Shown here one piece after another: positions 53,816 through 62,152 of a DNA stretch of 64,000 nucleotides. A program made the position numbers and the translations under genes. The stretch spans positions 1,465,001 through 1,529,000 of the forward strand of contig NZ_CM001974.1 of the NCBI RefSeq assembly GCF_000406105.1, given 5' to 3'. Every line of letters begins with the position of its first letter. Position 1 is the first letter of the stretch. This DNA is from Dickeya chrysanthemi NCPPB 402. GTDB lineage: Bacteria; Pseudomonadota; Gammaproteobacteria; Enterobacterales; Enterobacteriaceae. The notes under the pieces were generated by a model that worked only from the letters and a program-made list of their open reading frames with translations, was not told the origin of the DNA and ran no database searches.

Positions 53816-54604
53816 TCAATAGCCCTTGAATTCGAGCATCGGGCGCGGCGTGCCGGCCTTTAGGGCTTTGATAGCCGAAGCAAGCCCGTCCTTCACGTCT
53901 TCCGTCTCGAACAAGGGCATGGCGATGTTGAACATCACATCGTCGGCCGTCTGGACACCGCCGTTAGCCCAGGCGCGCAGCAAGGCCTTGTGGGCGGCGT
54001 GGGCGCGTGTCGGGCCGTGCACGAACTTCGCGGCGAAGGCATGCGCCTCTGCAAGCAGCTCGGCATCGGCGACGACGCGGTTGATCACGCCGAAGCGCTC
54101 CATCGTCGCGGCAGGGACGCGCTCGGAAGTCAGCGCCCATTCCATGGCACGTGCGCGTCCTGCGCGTTCGGCGACGCGATAGATGCCGCCCAGCAGGGTC
54201 ACGAGGGCAAGCGACTGTTCCGGATGGCAGAACGTTGCGCTTTCGGCGGCAAAGATGACATCGGCGCGCAACGCCAGTTCAAAACCACCGCCGGCACATA
54301 AGCCGTGCACCACCGCAATGACAGGCAAGGGCAGGCGTTCGAAGCGATTGAAGACATCCATGTAACCCTCGAAGCGCGCACGCAACTGGCGGGGGGTGTC
54401 GTCGGGCCAGGGCATGATGTCGCCGCCAAAGCTGAAGTTCTCGCCTTCGGCGCGCACCAGTACGACGCGTGCATCACTGCGTTCGATCGCATTGATCGCT
54501 GTAGCCAGTTCGTCAACCATCTGGTCGCCGATGCGGTTTTGCGGCGAGCGAGCGAGAATGATCGTGGCAATGCCATGATCGATGGTATGGGTGAGATGAG
54601 ACAT
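53816..54604 (-). CDS. Enoyl-CoA hydratase/isomerase family protein
   Basis: 262 aa crotonase fold. Oxyanion-hole segments ENFSFGGDIMPWPDD (about 54-68) and VVHGLCAGGGFELALRADVI (about 98-117), then FCHPEQSLALVTLLGGIYRV where hydratases carry the catalytic Glu (here Glu in HPEQ). One of the usual two glutamates (A-G-A-D-I-x-E position) is not evident, so hydratase, isomerase or decarboxylase activity cannot be separated. GC-rich. AGGAG 7 bases before the ATG. Same strand as the hydrolase gene 30 bp upstream, so cotranscribed. Confidence 0.85.
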   Translation of the reverse strand: MSHLTHTIDHGIATIILARSPQNRIGDQMVDELATAINAIERSDARVVLVRAEGENFSFGGDIMPWPDDTPRQLRARFEGYMDVFNRFERLPLPVIAVVHGLCAGGGFELALRADVIFAAESATFCHPEQSLALVTLLGGIYRVAERAGRARAMEWALTSERVPAATMERFGVINRVVADAELLAEAHAFAAKFVHGPTRAHAAHKALLRAWANGGVQTADDVMFNIAMPLFETEDVKDGLASAIKALKAGTPRPMLEFKGY

Positions 54605-54634
54605 GCCGGACTCCTGTGTTGTCGTAAGTTGAGG

Positions 54635-55531
54635 TTACGCGAGGTGTTCCTTGAACCAGTCCAGCGCGGCGGCACTGGATTGATCGAATCTGGTGGTGTA
54701 CGGATCGAAGTGGCCGCCGGGGATCGTCACGAGGCGCTTCGGCTCAAGGGCGCGCTCGTAGGCGGCCAGCTCGAGATCGGTCAGCGTGATCGTGTCCTGC
54801 AGCGCGACGATCATCAGCAGCGGCGTGGGAGACACGCGCGCAATCCACGTGCCCGGTTCGTACATGCGCGCGGCGCGCGTCGAGCGCACCGTGACGCTGT
54901 TTTCCCAGACGCCGTCGGGCACGGGCTGCAGATAGAACTCGACGGCATCCTTGGCGCGGTACGAAGCAGGGATGGTAGGATCGGCGCTGACGATCGTCTG
55001 TCGGTGCGGCGACTCACCGCGTGCTTGCGCGCGCTCGTCCGCCGCGAAGGCGTCTTCAATGGCGGCAACGGCGTCGGGCGGAATACGGCGCAGTCCTTGC
55101 TCGAAGCCGCTGATCGTCGGCACCTGCGCGACGACCGCGCGCAAGCGGCGTTCGGTTGCGCCAAGCACGAGCGCGTGACCGCCGGAATAGCTCGTGCCCC
55201 ACAAGCCGATGCGCTTCGCGTCGACGACGTCCTGATGTTCCAGGAAGCTGATCGCGCGCCGCCAATCGGCGATCTGGCGCCATGGGTCGATATCCTGGCG
55301 CGGCGTGCCATCGCTGGCACCGAAGTTGCGGTGATCGTGCAGGAGGACGACAAAGCCATTCGAGGCGAATTTCTCGGCGAATCGCTCCAGGCCGTGCTCC
55401 TTCACGCCGGCATAGCCATGCGCCATGGTGATGGCGGGATAAGGGCCGGTACCGCCGGTGGGCACATAGAGCCAGCCGCGTAGTGTGACACCGCCCTCGG
55501 CTTCAAATGAGATATCGGTACGTTGAAACAT
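54635..55531 (-). CDS. Alpha/beta-hydrolase (DLH/acyl-esterase-like)
   Basis: 298 aa. The fold opens with GVTLRGWLYVPTGGTGPYPA and the oxyanion region TMAHGYAGVKEHGLERFA; nucleophile Ser about 114 in GLWGTSYSGGHAL; acid Asp in MIVALQDTITLTDLE (about 246); His about 276 in TIPGGHFDPYT. Such enzymes act on dienelactones, polyketide or short acyl esters. No signal peptide. AGGAG ribosome site. Forms an operon-like run with the enoyl-CoA hydratase; the flavin reductase and OYE genes upstream on the same strand may join it, though 157 bp with gene debris separate them. Confidence 0.85.
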   Translation of the reverse strand: MFQRTDISFEAEGGVTLRGWLYVPTGGTGPYPAITMAHGYAGVKEHGLERFAEKFASNGFVVLLHDHRNFGASDGTPRQDIDPWRQIADWRRAISFLEHQDVVDAKRIGLWGTSYSGGHALVLGATERRLRAVVAQVPTISGFEQGLRRIPPDAVAAIEDAFAADERAQARGESPHRQTIVSADPTIPASYRAKDAVEFYLQPVPDGVWENSVTVRSTRAARMYEPGTWIARVSPTPLLMIVALQDTITLTDLELAAYERALEPKRLVTIPGGHFDPYTTRFDQSSAAALDWFKEHLA

Positions 55532-55688
55532 GGGAGTTCTCCTTGTAGAAAAATGTCAGGCGGCGCCGTAAAAGTGACTGGCATCGACCTTGCCTTGCTG
55601 GCGGCGACCGAGTTTCGCGGAAAATTTCCGGACGCCATCGAGCGGCCGGTGATGAATCTCTGTATGCACGATCTTGCTCGGCGCCGGG
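55532..55688 (-). other. Intergenic gap with possible coding debris
   Basis: On the minus strand a frame reads IVHTEIHHRPLDGVRKFSAK then LGRRQQGKVDASHFYGAA before a stop at 55559. It has protein-like composition and ends cleanly before the hydrolase ribosome site, so it may be the tail of a lost gene. No family recognised. Confidence 0.3.
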
Positions 55689-56309
55689 TCAATCAACCGG
55701 TCGCTCAAGCCTGAAAAGCTGCTCCGCGCTGATTTCGAAGTAGTCGGCCGGCCCACCGCCGCGCAGGATCGGGCGCGCCTGCGCAGTCTGGTACACGCCG
55801 TCCTTGATCAACTTCCGGTCGATGTGGATCGCTACTGCTTCGCCCAACACCAGCCACGCCGGCAGCGCCGCGCCGCCCTGCGCCTCAAGCTGCACGATCT
55901 GGGTAACCACGCACTCGAACTGCACCGGGCTAGCCGCAACGCGCGATGGCCGCACTTTGGCAGAAGGCAGACTCTCCAGCCCGGCTAACCCGAACTCATC
56001 GACGTGTGCTGGCACCATCGCCGCGGAGGCGTTCATCGTCTCGACGAGCTCTCTCGTCACCAGGTTCCATACGAACTCGCCGGTGTCGCGCGCGTTGGCG
56101 AGCGAGTCCTTCGCACCCAGCGAGCAAAAGCCGATGATCGGCGGTTTGTAACTGAACAGGTTGAAGAAGCTGTAGGGGGCAAGGTTGCGCACGCCATCGT
56201 TAGAGACTGTGCTGATCCAGCCGATCGGTCGCGGAGCGACGATGGCGTTGAGCGGATCGTGACGCAGGGAATGCCCCTGCGCCGGTTCATAGAAATGCCA
56301 GTCGGTCAT
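55689..56309 (-). CDS. Flavin reductase-like FMN-binding protein
   Basis: 206 aa. Split-barrel flavin-binding fold: NAIVAPRPIGWISTVSNDGV (about 22-41), NLAPYSFFNLFSYKPPIIGF (about 43-62) and DTGEFVWNLVTRELVETMNA are hallmarks of the COG1853 family, which supplies reduced FMN to two-component monooxygenases or acts as a reductase itself. No monooxygenase component is present in the window. GC-rich. The gene is 59 bp after the OYE gene on the same strand. No strong ribosome site seen beyond GGTAAAAC. Confidence 0.85.
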   Translation of the reverse strand: MTDWHFYEPAQGHSLRHDPLNAIVAPRPIGWISTVSNDGVRNLAPYSFFNLFSYKPPIIGFCSLGAKDSLANARDTGEFVWNLVTRELVETMNASAAMVPAHVDEFGLAGLESLPSAKVRPSRVAASPVQFECVVTQIVQLEAQGGAALPAWLVLGEAVAIHIDRKLIKDGVYQTAQARPILRGGGPADYFEISAEQLFRLERPVD

Positions 56310-56368
56310 AGTTTTACCTAAAGCGCCCGCAGCTTGGCGGGCTTCGTTGTACGTTTATTAATCCGAGT

Positions 56369-57445
56369 TCATCCCATCACCGGTGCCAGGCTCGGGTAGT
56401 CGGTGTAACCCACCACCGGATCGGGCAGGCCGTAAGGGTAGAAGGCTTCCGGGCGCGGCGCATTGAGTGGCAGGTCCAGTTCCAGTCGGTGCGGCAGATC
56501 GGGGTTGGCGATGAAATCCTTGCCGAAAGAAACGGCATCCGCCTCGCCGGCGGCGAGTACTTGGCGAGCAGTGCCGCCGGTAAATGCCTCATTGGCAATA
56601 AACACGCCGCCGAACGCCAGCTTCAACGCCGGGCCGATCCGTTTTTTGCCGAGCGATTCGCGGGCAAAGATGAACGCAATGCCGCGCTGGCCCAGTTCCT
56701 TGGCCAGGTAACCGAAAGTCGCCAGCGGATTGGAATCGCCCATCGAGTGCGACTCGCCACGCGGTGCCAAGTGCATACCGACCCGACCGGCGCCCCACAC
56801 CGAAATCGCGGCATCGGTCACTTCCAGCATCAGGCGGGCGCGGTTTTCGATTGAGCCGCCATACTGGTCGGTGCGCAGGTTGGTGCTGTCCTGCAAAAAC
56901 TGGTCGAGCAGATAGCCATTGGCACCGTGGATTTCCACGCCGTCAAATCCGGCGAGCTTCGCGTTCTCCGCGCCCTTGCGGTAGGCCTCGACGATGCCCG
57001 GAATCTCTGCGGTTTCCAGCGCGCGCGGCGTCACAAAATCGCGCATTGGCCGCAGCAGGCTCACATGGCCCTTGGCGGCAATGGCGCTCGGCGCCACGGG
57101 CAGCTCGCCGTTCAGATAAACCGGATCGGAAATCCGCCCGACATGCCACAGCTGCACGAAAATGCGCCCGCCTGCGGCATGAACCGCATCGGTGACGAGC
57201 TTCCAGCCGGCCACCTGTTCTGCGGACCAGATGCCCGGAGTATCGGGGTAACCGACGCCCATTGGCATGACGGCAGTGGCTTCGCTCAGGATCAGTCCGG
57301 CGCTGGCACGCTGGGCGTAATACTCGGCCATTAAGGCATTGGGAACACGGCCGGCGCTGGCGCGGCAGCGGGTCAGCGGCGCCATGACGATGCGGTTGGG
57401 TAACTGCAGGTCGCCGACTTGGATGGGATCGAACAAGGTGGTCAT
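56369..57445 (-). CDS. nemA: Old yellow enzyme / N-ethylmaleimide reductase-type ene-reductase
   Basis: 358 aa FMN-dependent ene-reductase. LPNRIVMAPLTRCRASAGRV (Thr near FMN O4), EYYAQRASAGLILSEATAV, FVQLWHVGRISDP, catalytic pair in FDGVEIHGANGYLLDQFLQD (His about 175, Asn 178), YGGSIENRARLMLEV, and GKDFIANPDLPHRL for the phosphate. Reduces enones, maleimides or nitro compounds with NAD(P)H. Start at 57445 (TTLFDPIQVG) has AGAGG 8 bases upstream; the TTG six codons earlier is not needed. Intact, GC-rich, and clearly a different lineage from the frameshifted OYE at 49398. Confidence 0.92.
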   Translation of the reverse strand: MTTLFDPIQVGDLQLPNRIVMAPLTRCRASAGRVPNALMAEYYAQRASAGLILSEATAVMPMGVGYPDTPGIWSAEQVAGWKLVTDAVHAAGGRIFVQLWHVGRISDPVYLNGELPVAPSAIAAKGHVSLLRPMRDFVTPRALETAEIPGIVEAYRKGAENAKLAGFDGVEIHGANGYLLDQFLQDSTNLRTDQYGGSIENRARLMLEVTDAAISVWGAGRVGMHLAPRGESHSMGDSNPLATFGYLAKELGQRGIAFIFARESLGKKRIGPALKLAFGGVFIANEAFTGGTARQVLAAGEADAVSFGKDFIANPDLPHRLELDLPLNAPRPEAFYPYGLPDPVVGYTDYPSLAPVMG

Positions 57446-57742
57446 GGAGTGTGCCTCTTTCAAGCTGAATTAGTCGTGTAGTGATGCATTCTGTTTGGAA
57501 CTTAAGCGGCTATTCCATTTGCCTGCAACGATGTAAGGCGCGGCGGCATCCTGTGCCACCGTGAAGAAGATTTTTGCTTCTTCCGGGGCCTTGACCATGA
57601 TTTCCTTCGAAAGCCAGAAGTCAGCGTCGGCCTACTTCATCATCACGGTCGCATTCGGAAAGACGCGTTTCCCGTTTTACTGACCTTTTTTGAATACCTC
57701 AAAAACCGAATCTTTTTCGGAAAGACTCAAAAGATTCCCTAG
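57446..57742. repeat. Intergenic region with a copied piece of the metallo-beta-lactamase gene
   Basis: 57513-57676 aligns without gaps to 60770-60933 inside the gene at 60415-61398 (roughly 90% identity by eye; for example GTAAGGCGCGGCGGCATCCT is shared). The copied piece spans about 55 codons and is not open in frame. It sits just upstream of the OYE gene and downstream of the 57743 gene. Confidence 0.85.
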
Positions 57743-58465
57743 TTATATGAAAGAGATTTTGCTCATATCTATGGTAACTAGTAGAGGCTCCGGTACCTTT
57801 TGTCCGTCCGGTTGCATAGGGTAAACACGTCGTTTTGTCGGTACAATGATGCCGTTGAACTCATGGTAATCAGACGCATAATTGGCACCAGGCGCACCAC
57901 CACTAACATCTACTGTATAATCATGTCGACGCAACAGGCCGTCTTCTCCAAAATAAGAAACCTGTTCACGGCTATGAGTAGCAATGTTCTCAGGGAATGT
58001 AATTTTAAGACGACGCCATGTCTCGCCATTTTCCAACCATGGAGACAGTTCCTCAGTCACAAAGCCGGGATACGTATACAAAAAAGGCTGAGTCATATAC
58101 GTCCACATTGCATAACTTGCGAAATATGCTACATGTAGATCGTCCCACGGTGTTTCTAGAACATGACCATCAAATGAATCACGTGGATTGTGACGGCTAA
58201 GGAATGTTTCGCCCGTGCTCGTGCTTTCTACGGATACATGATCCGGTGTATAAATACTGCGTCGATCCACTGCGGAGAAACTATTGAAGATCACGTGTTG
58301 TTCGTGTGTTTTAATTTCAAAGTCGTAATCGTCCAAAAGACCTGGGTTTCCTTTGATATGCCACAGCGCTCCTCCAATGTTTGATTGGGCGTTTACTTTT
58401 GAAATTTTCTCCCAGCGATCCAGGCCGCCATGAGCTTTTACTGCAAGCTCTAATAATTCGTTCAT
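57743..58465 (-). CDS. Conserved protein of unknown function (NELL..AHGG..RW family)
   Basis: 240 aa, no signal peptide and no transmembrane helix. The N-terminus NELLELAVKAHGGLDRWEKI is shared with the fragment at 53650-53783, so this is a family with at least two members here. The body alternates short beta-like stretches (DYDFEIKTHEQHVIFNSFSA, LRRHDYTVDVSGGAPGANYA), suggesting a beta-sheet lipid-carrier-like fold, which I cannot confirm. Strong GGGGAGGA ribosome site. Noticeably more AT-rich than its neighbours, so it entered from another source. Lies 71 bp after the tautomerase gene on the same strand. Confidence 0.75.
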   Translation of the reverse strand: MNELLELAVKAHGGLDRWEKISKVNAQSNIGGALWHIKGNPGLLDDYDFEIKTHEQHVIFNSFSAVDRRSIYTPDHVSVESTSTGETFLSRHNPRDSFDGHVLETPWDDLHVAYFASYAMWTYMTQPFLYTYPGFVTEELSPWLENGETWRRLKITFPENIATHSREQVSYFGEDGLLRRHDYTVDVSGGAPGANYASDYHEFNGIIVPTKRRVYPMQPDGQKVPEPLLVTIDMSKISFI

Positions 58466-58536
58466 ATCGTATTCCTCCCCTTTAAATCATAAATCTGATG
58501 CAGTAGCACATTGAAAAAGAACTCCTTAAGTTTGAT

Positions 58537-58950
58537 TTACTTGTTTACCCACGGCATAGAAAGGTCGATGTCAGAGACCAGCTTTCCACCGCCGAAGCTC
58601 ATGCTCTCCAGGGGAATAGCCTGCATTATAAGGGTGACATCGTCCTGGCTGACGCCGACCTTTTCTACTGCGTATCGGGTGACCAACTCCGCGAGCTTGC
58701 GTTTCTGCTCCACTGTCCTGCTCGTACCGGTCGTCACCGTTACGATCATGCGCTTGTCGGATCTTTTCATGTCAGGAAAAGTCGGATGGATGAAGAATTC
58801 ATCGTCCTTGTGCTCGCTGATGATGACGAAACGGTCATCCATAGGTGTATCCATGGCTTCATGAAGTGCGAGATTTAAGGCATCCGCCAGAGCCCGCTTC
58901 TCGTCGCCAGAGAATTTTTGAGCCGGAATGTGGGCGTGAAATATTGGCAT
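58537..58950 (-). CDS. Tautomerase-superfamily protein
   Basis: 137 aa. Met-Pro start (PIFHAHIPAQKFSGDEKRAL) exposes the catalytic Pro-1 of the 4-oxalocrotonate tautomerase/MIF superfamily after Met removal. Later DRFVIISEHKDDEFFIHPTF and MIVTVTTGTSRTVEQKRKLA match the two-repeat Tautomerase_2 type. Enzymes of this group isomerise keto-enol acids or dehalogenate. Start at 58950 has GAGGAA upstream; the frame remains open further up but lacks similarity. Its last 45 codons are duplicated at 53516-53649. Same strand and spacing as the NTF2-like gene upstream. Confidence 0.85.
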   Translation of the reverse strand: MPIFHAHIPAQKFSGDEKRALADALNLALHEAMDTPMDDRFVIISEHKDDEFFIHPTFPDMKRSDKRMIVTVTTGTSRTVEQKRKLAELVTRYAVEKVGVSQDDVTLIMQAIPLESMSFGGGKLVSDIDLSMPWVNK

Positions 58951-59020
58951 GAGTGTTTCCTCGGCTGTGTTGTTCAGGTTAAATGAGGTGCTGTTTTCCC
59001 GGCTTAGCTTGTTTTCCGGC

Positions 59021-59431
59021 TTAGCTGAAAAAGTCCTGACCGAGTGTTCCTTCGAGTCGCTCCCTAAGGCCGGATGAGAACTCACGAACGACGGCAAACG
59101 GGCTTTGGAAGAGCTTGATGTTGTTGATGAGGCCGGACTCATTCCGAGTGAGCAGGGTGACGCCGGCGATCGGCTTGCCAGCGTGGATGGCATCCCACTC
59201 AAGGTAAGTCTTCGCACCGTCGACGGTCTCCGCAGTGAACACGAAGTGTTCGTACATCGTGCTTGTCGCGGCAAAGAACGCCCCGATGAGTGTCGGGCCG
59301 ACCACGGTCTTGCTGAGGGCTGAGGTCTGAAGGCTGGCGTCAGCGGTAAACGACTTCGCGAAGTCGCTCGTGCCTTTCTTCATGACGATTTGCATCCATG
59401 CCGTTCCCGGCGCGTTGGTGTCAGTATTCAT
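59021..59431 (-). CDS. NTF2/SnoaL-like small protein
   Basis: 136 aa. The TSDFAKSFTADASLQTSALS start, GPTLIGAFFAATSTMYEHFV middle and HAGKPIAGVTLLTRNESGLI end follow the cone-shaped NTF2-like fold (SnoaL, ketosteroid isomerase group). These often isomerise or hydrolyse small polyketide-like substrates or act as carriers. No catalytic Asp/Tyr set could be assigned with confidence. AGGAG ribosome site. Part of the minus-strand run between the HxlR operator and the tautomerase gene. Confidence 0.75.
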   Translation of the reverse strand: MNTDTNAPGTAWMQIVMKKGTSDFAKSFTADASLQTSALSKTVVGPTLIGAFFAATSTMYEHFVFTAETVDGAKTYLEWDAIHAGKPIAGVTLLTRNESGLINNIKLFQSPFAVVREFSSGLRERLEGTLGQDFFS

Positions 59432-59512
59432 TACAATCTCCTGTCTGATGTCTTGTCAGTAGTGATTACAATCTTCTATCGAGTGTCTGCGTCTTCGCAG
59501 AGTGTGCGCGGG

Positions 59513-60406
59513 CTATTTCTCGAGGTGCCCGATGAGAAACTCGCCGGCTCGCTGCAGCGCGTCGTGGGCCTGAGGAAAAGAGGCTGTCTGGATGTGCCAG
59601 ACGTGGAGCATCTCCGGCCAGACCTCAAGGTGCGACTCACCGCCGGCCGCTCGCACCTTTCGGTCAATTTCAAGCGCGTCGTCGAGAAGTATTTCGTCGC
59701 TTCCGACATGGATGAGCAGTGGAGGAAAACCGTGCATGTCGGCGAACAGGGGTGAGATGCGGGGATCCTTCAAGTCGTGGTCGCCTGCGTACGCCTTGAC
59801 CATCTCCCGCATTGCGCTCGCGTTGACCATTGGGTCGCGGTCGGCCAACTGCGTTAACGAGGGCAGCGTCAGCGTTAAGTCTGCCCATGGGCTAATGAGT
59901 AGCGCGGCTCGCGCGTCCTTGTGGCCCTTTGAGGATGCGTAGGCAAGAACGTTGAGAGCCATGCCGCCGCCACTGGAATCTCCTGTCACGGCGAACGGCT
60001 TGCCAAGCGCACGCACTGCTTCGTAGCCGCGGATGGACTCGTCGTAGGACGCCGGAAATGGGTGCTCGGGTGCCTTGGAGTGGTCCAGAACGATGACCTG
60101 GGACTTTGCCGCTCGAGACAGCTCTCCGAGCATGCCCAAATGCGAGGCAGGAGAGCCAGCCACCCAGCCACCACCGTGGAAATGGTAGATAACCCGGTCT
60201 TTGGACGCGCCGGGAGCCGTAATCGCCACCGCGGCTACGCCACCGAGCTCGGTCGGCTCGACGGTTAGGTCAGCCGCCGGCGGGTTCACCTGTGAAATTG
60301 CCTCCATGTCGACGCGAAGCGTCTCGATGGTCTGTACGGGATGCGCTAAGTTGGATGCGAACATCGCATCGCGGAGCGTGCGGATGGAAGATGAGTCGTA
60401 GTTCAT
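59513..60406 (-). CDS. HSL-family alpha/beta-hydrolase (acetyl-hydrolase type)
   Basis: 297 aa. The hormone-sensitive-lipase signature is complete: oxyanion motif YHFHGGGWVAGSPASH (about 75-90), nucleophile GDSSGGGMALN (Ser about 143), acid in HVGSDEILLDDALEID (about 238) and His in EVWPEMLHVWHIQ (about 269). Acts on short-chain esters or lactones. No signal peptide. Starts 8 bp after the metallo-beta-lactamase gene stop with GAGGTGAACC before the ATG, so the two are one transcription unit. Confidence 0.9.
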   Translation of the reverse strand: MNYDSSSIRTLRDAMFASNLAHPVQTIETLRVDMEAISQVNPPAADLTVEPTELGGVAAVAITAPGASKDRVIYHFHGGGWVAGSPASHLGMLGELSRAAKSQVIVLDHSKAPEHPFPASYDESIRGYEAVRALGKPFAVTGDSSGGGMALNVLAYASSKGHKDARAALLISPWADLTLTLPSLTQLADRDPMVNASAMREMVKAYAGDHDLKDPRISPLFADMHGFPPLLIHVGSDEILLDDALEIDRKVRAAGGESHLEVWPEMLHVWHIQTASFPQAHDALQRAGEFLIGHLEK

Positions 60407-60414
60407 GGTTCACC

Positions 60415-61398
60415 TCATTTCAGGTTGACGAAGGTAGCCGGCACCCAGTCATAGCCCACGCCGTTGTCGGCCTGGCGAAGACGGCCCAGGCCAGGGAACG
60501 GCATGTGGGCAGCGGCAATCATTGTCTTGTCCGCGGCGAGTTTCACCAGAAGGGCTTCACGCGTTTTGACAGCCGATGCGCTGTCTGAGTCAAAGACGAT
60601 GCTGACTTCCGGGTGCGGCATCTGCACGGCGCCAACATGAGCGACGTCGCCCCAGACCAGCAGTGACTGACCCTTTGAGGAAATCATGTAGCCGGTGTGA
60701 CCAGGCGTATGGCCGGGAATGGCATACGGTGCGATGCCGGGGACGATTTCGTCCATGCCTTCGTACGGTTTCCACTTGCCTGCAGCGATGTAAGGCGCGG
60801 CGGCATCCTGTGCCACCGTGAAGAAGATTTTTGCGTCTTCCGGGGCCTTGGCCATGATGTCCTTCGACAGCCAGAAGTCGGCGTCGGCCTTCTTCATCAT
60901 CACGGTCGCATTCGGGAAGACGCGTTTCCCGTCTTTGTAGATCCCGCCACTATGGTCAGCGTGAAGATGGGTCAGCAGCACCAGGTCAACCTGCTCCGGC
61001 TTGTAGCCAGAGGCCTTCAGGTTCTGCACGAGCTTGCCCAGCGTGGGGCCGCCCCAGTGGCCGCCTGAGCCGGTATCGATGAGAACGAGCTTGGATCCGG
61101 TGTTGACGAGGTAGCCCTGGACGGTGGCCGAGACTTTCTTGGGATCATTTTGGAAGGAGCGCGCCAGGAGGGACTGGATGAGCGCCGGATCGCCATGCAG
61201 GAGGCTGGAGTCAATGCTGCCGCTGCCGTCATGGAGCACGGTGACTTCATAGTCGCCAATCATCGTGCGATAGAAGCCCGCAACCTGCTTGTGCTGCATC
61301 GGCGCTGCAGCCTGGGCCGGTGCGACAGCAACGAAGGTGCCGCCGAATGCTAACGATACCGCGAGCAGGGTACGCGAACTGATAGTGGAGAATTTCAT
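60415..61398 (-). CDS. Secreted metallo-beta-lactamase-fold hydrolase (lactonase-like)
   Basis: 327 aa with a clear signal peptide (SSRTLLAVSLAFGGTFVAVA, cleavage about residue 30, APAQA-A). Metal-binding motif LLTHLHADHSGG (about 141-152), then PGHTPGHTGYM (His about 229-232) and VWGDVAHVGAVQMP (Asp). This resembles the MBL lactonase/AttM-AidC-like group more than beta-lactamases, so a lactone substrate, including acyl-homoserine lactones, is possible but unproven. First gene after the HxlR operator region and divergent from hxlR. An internal 164-bp piece of it is copied at 57513-57676. Confidence 0.88.
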   Translation of the reverse strand: MKFSTISSRTLLAVSLAFGGTFVAVAPAQAAAPMQHKQVAGFYRTMIGDYEVTVLHDGSGSIDSSLLHGDPALIQSLLARSFQNDPKKVSATVQGYLVNTGSKLVLIDTGSGGHWGGPTLGKLVQNLKASGYKPEQVDLVLLTHLHADHSGGIYKDGKRVFPNATVMMKKADADFWLSKDIMAKAPEDAKIFFTVAQDAAAPYIAAGKWKPYEGMDEIVPGIAPYAIPGHTPGHTGYMISSKGQSLLVWGDVAHVGAVQMPHPEVSIVFDSDSASAVKTREALLVKLAADKTMIAAAHMPFPGLGRLRQADNGVGYDWVPATFVNLK

Positions 61399-61666
61399 CG
61401 TGTTTCCTAATCATTGTTGTGTGTAGTGAGATAGGTACGTAAATACGTAATGATCTTTCGCGGAACGCCGGCTCATCGTGCCATGTCGTTGTTGCCTTTC
61501 CGGCCACCCGCACTACCGAATTGCCGACATAATCCGTGGTGAAAGCCACACGCATGTTCGATTTCGCTGTCGATCCGTCAGGAATCGCATTACTTGCAAA
61601 CTGCAAGTGGTTGAATGATATTTGTGAAACTTGCATAATGCAAGTGGAAATTTAAGGAGAATCGCT
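61399..61666. promoter_or_regulatory. Divergent promoter region with twin HxlR-type palindromes
   Basis: ACTTGCAAACTGCAAGT (61592-61608) and ACTTGCATAATGCAAGT (61629-61645) are two perfect palindromes with identical 7-bp arms and 3-base spacers, 37 bp centre to centre. TTGCAA within the first and TGATAT 16 bp on form a possible rightward promoter, so binding would block hxlR transcription and could affect the divergent operon. Confidence 0.85.
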
Positions 61667-62152
61667 GTGCCGCAAACAAGACGATCGGGCTGCCCGATCA
61701 ACCTGACGCTTGAACAGATAGGCGACCGCTGGAGCCTGATCGTTATCCGCGATGTTATGTTCGAGAACCGACGCAGTTATGGCGCCCTGCTGGAGCAAAA
61801 TCAGGAAGGCATCGCCACTAACATTCTCGCAAGTCGGCTGAAGCACTTGACCGCGTCAGGCCTGCTGACACGATGTCCGGATCCGAATCATCATCAGAAA
61901 GGGATCTACAGCCTTACGGAAGCGGCCATACAGCTTGTACCTCTGCTCGCACAGATGGCTGCCTGGGGTCTTCGGCATACGCAAGCTAGCAAGGAAGCGT
62001 CTTTGCGTGCGGAGCGGCTGGAAAGGGGGGGGCCCTCATTTTGGAGTGCCTTTATGGATGAACTCCGTTACCTGCATCTCGGTGCACCGCGTCCGGCGCG
62101 CTCAGTATTGGGCGAGCTCCAGGGCGACGATAAGAAGGCAATCGATCATTAG
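61667..62152 (+). CDS. HxlR-family winged-helix regulator
   Basis: 161 aa. Typical start RRSGCPINLTLEQIGDRWSLIVIRDVMF (in parts; residues 5-32) with the conserved Cys about 9 that serves redox or aldehyde sensing in HypR/YodB-type members, then NRRSYGALLEQNQEGIATNI, LASRLKHLTASGLLTRCPDP and the wing YSLTEAAIQLVPLL. The start is GTG at 61667 with AAGGAGA 6 bases upstream; the open frame from 61631 would place operator 2 within the gene. Divergent from the MBL/esterase/NTF2/tautomerase run, which it probably controls with its twin palindromes. Confidence 0.87.
   Translation: MPQTRRSGCPINLTLEQIGDRWSLIVIRDVMFENRRSYGALLEQNQEGIATNILASRLKHLTASGLLTRCPDPNHHQKGIYSLTEAAIQLVPLLAQMAAWGLRHTQASKEASLRAERLERGGPSFWSAFMDELRYLHLGAPRPARSVLGELQGDDKKAIDH

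Noticed and set aside
60415-61398. Firm call as an acyl-homoserine lactone lactonase (quorum quenching)
   Set aside because: The HxHxDH motif fits many MBL enzymes; sequence alone cannot assign the substrate, so only lactonase-like is stated.
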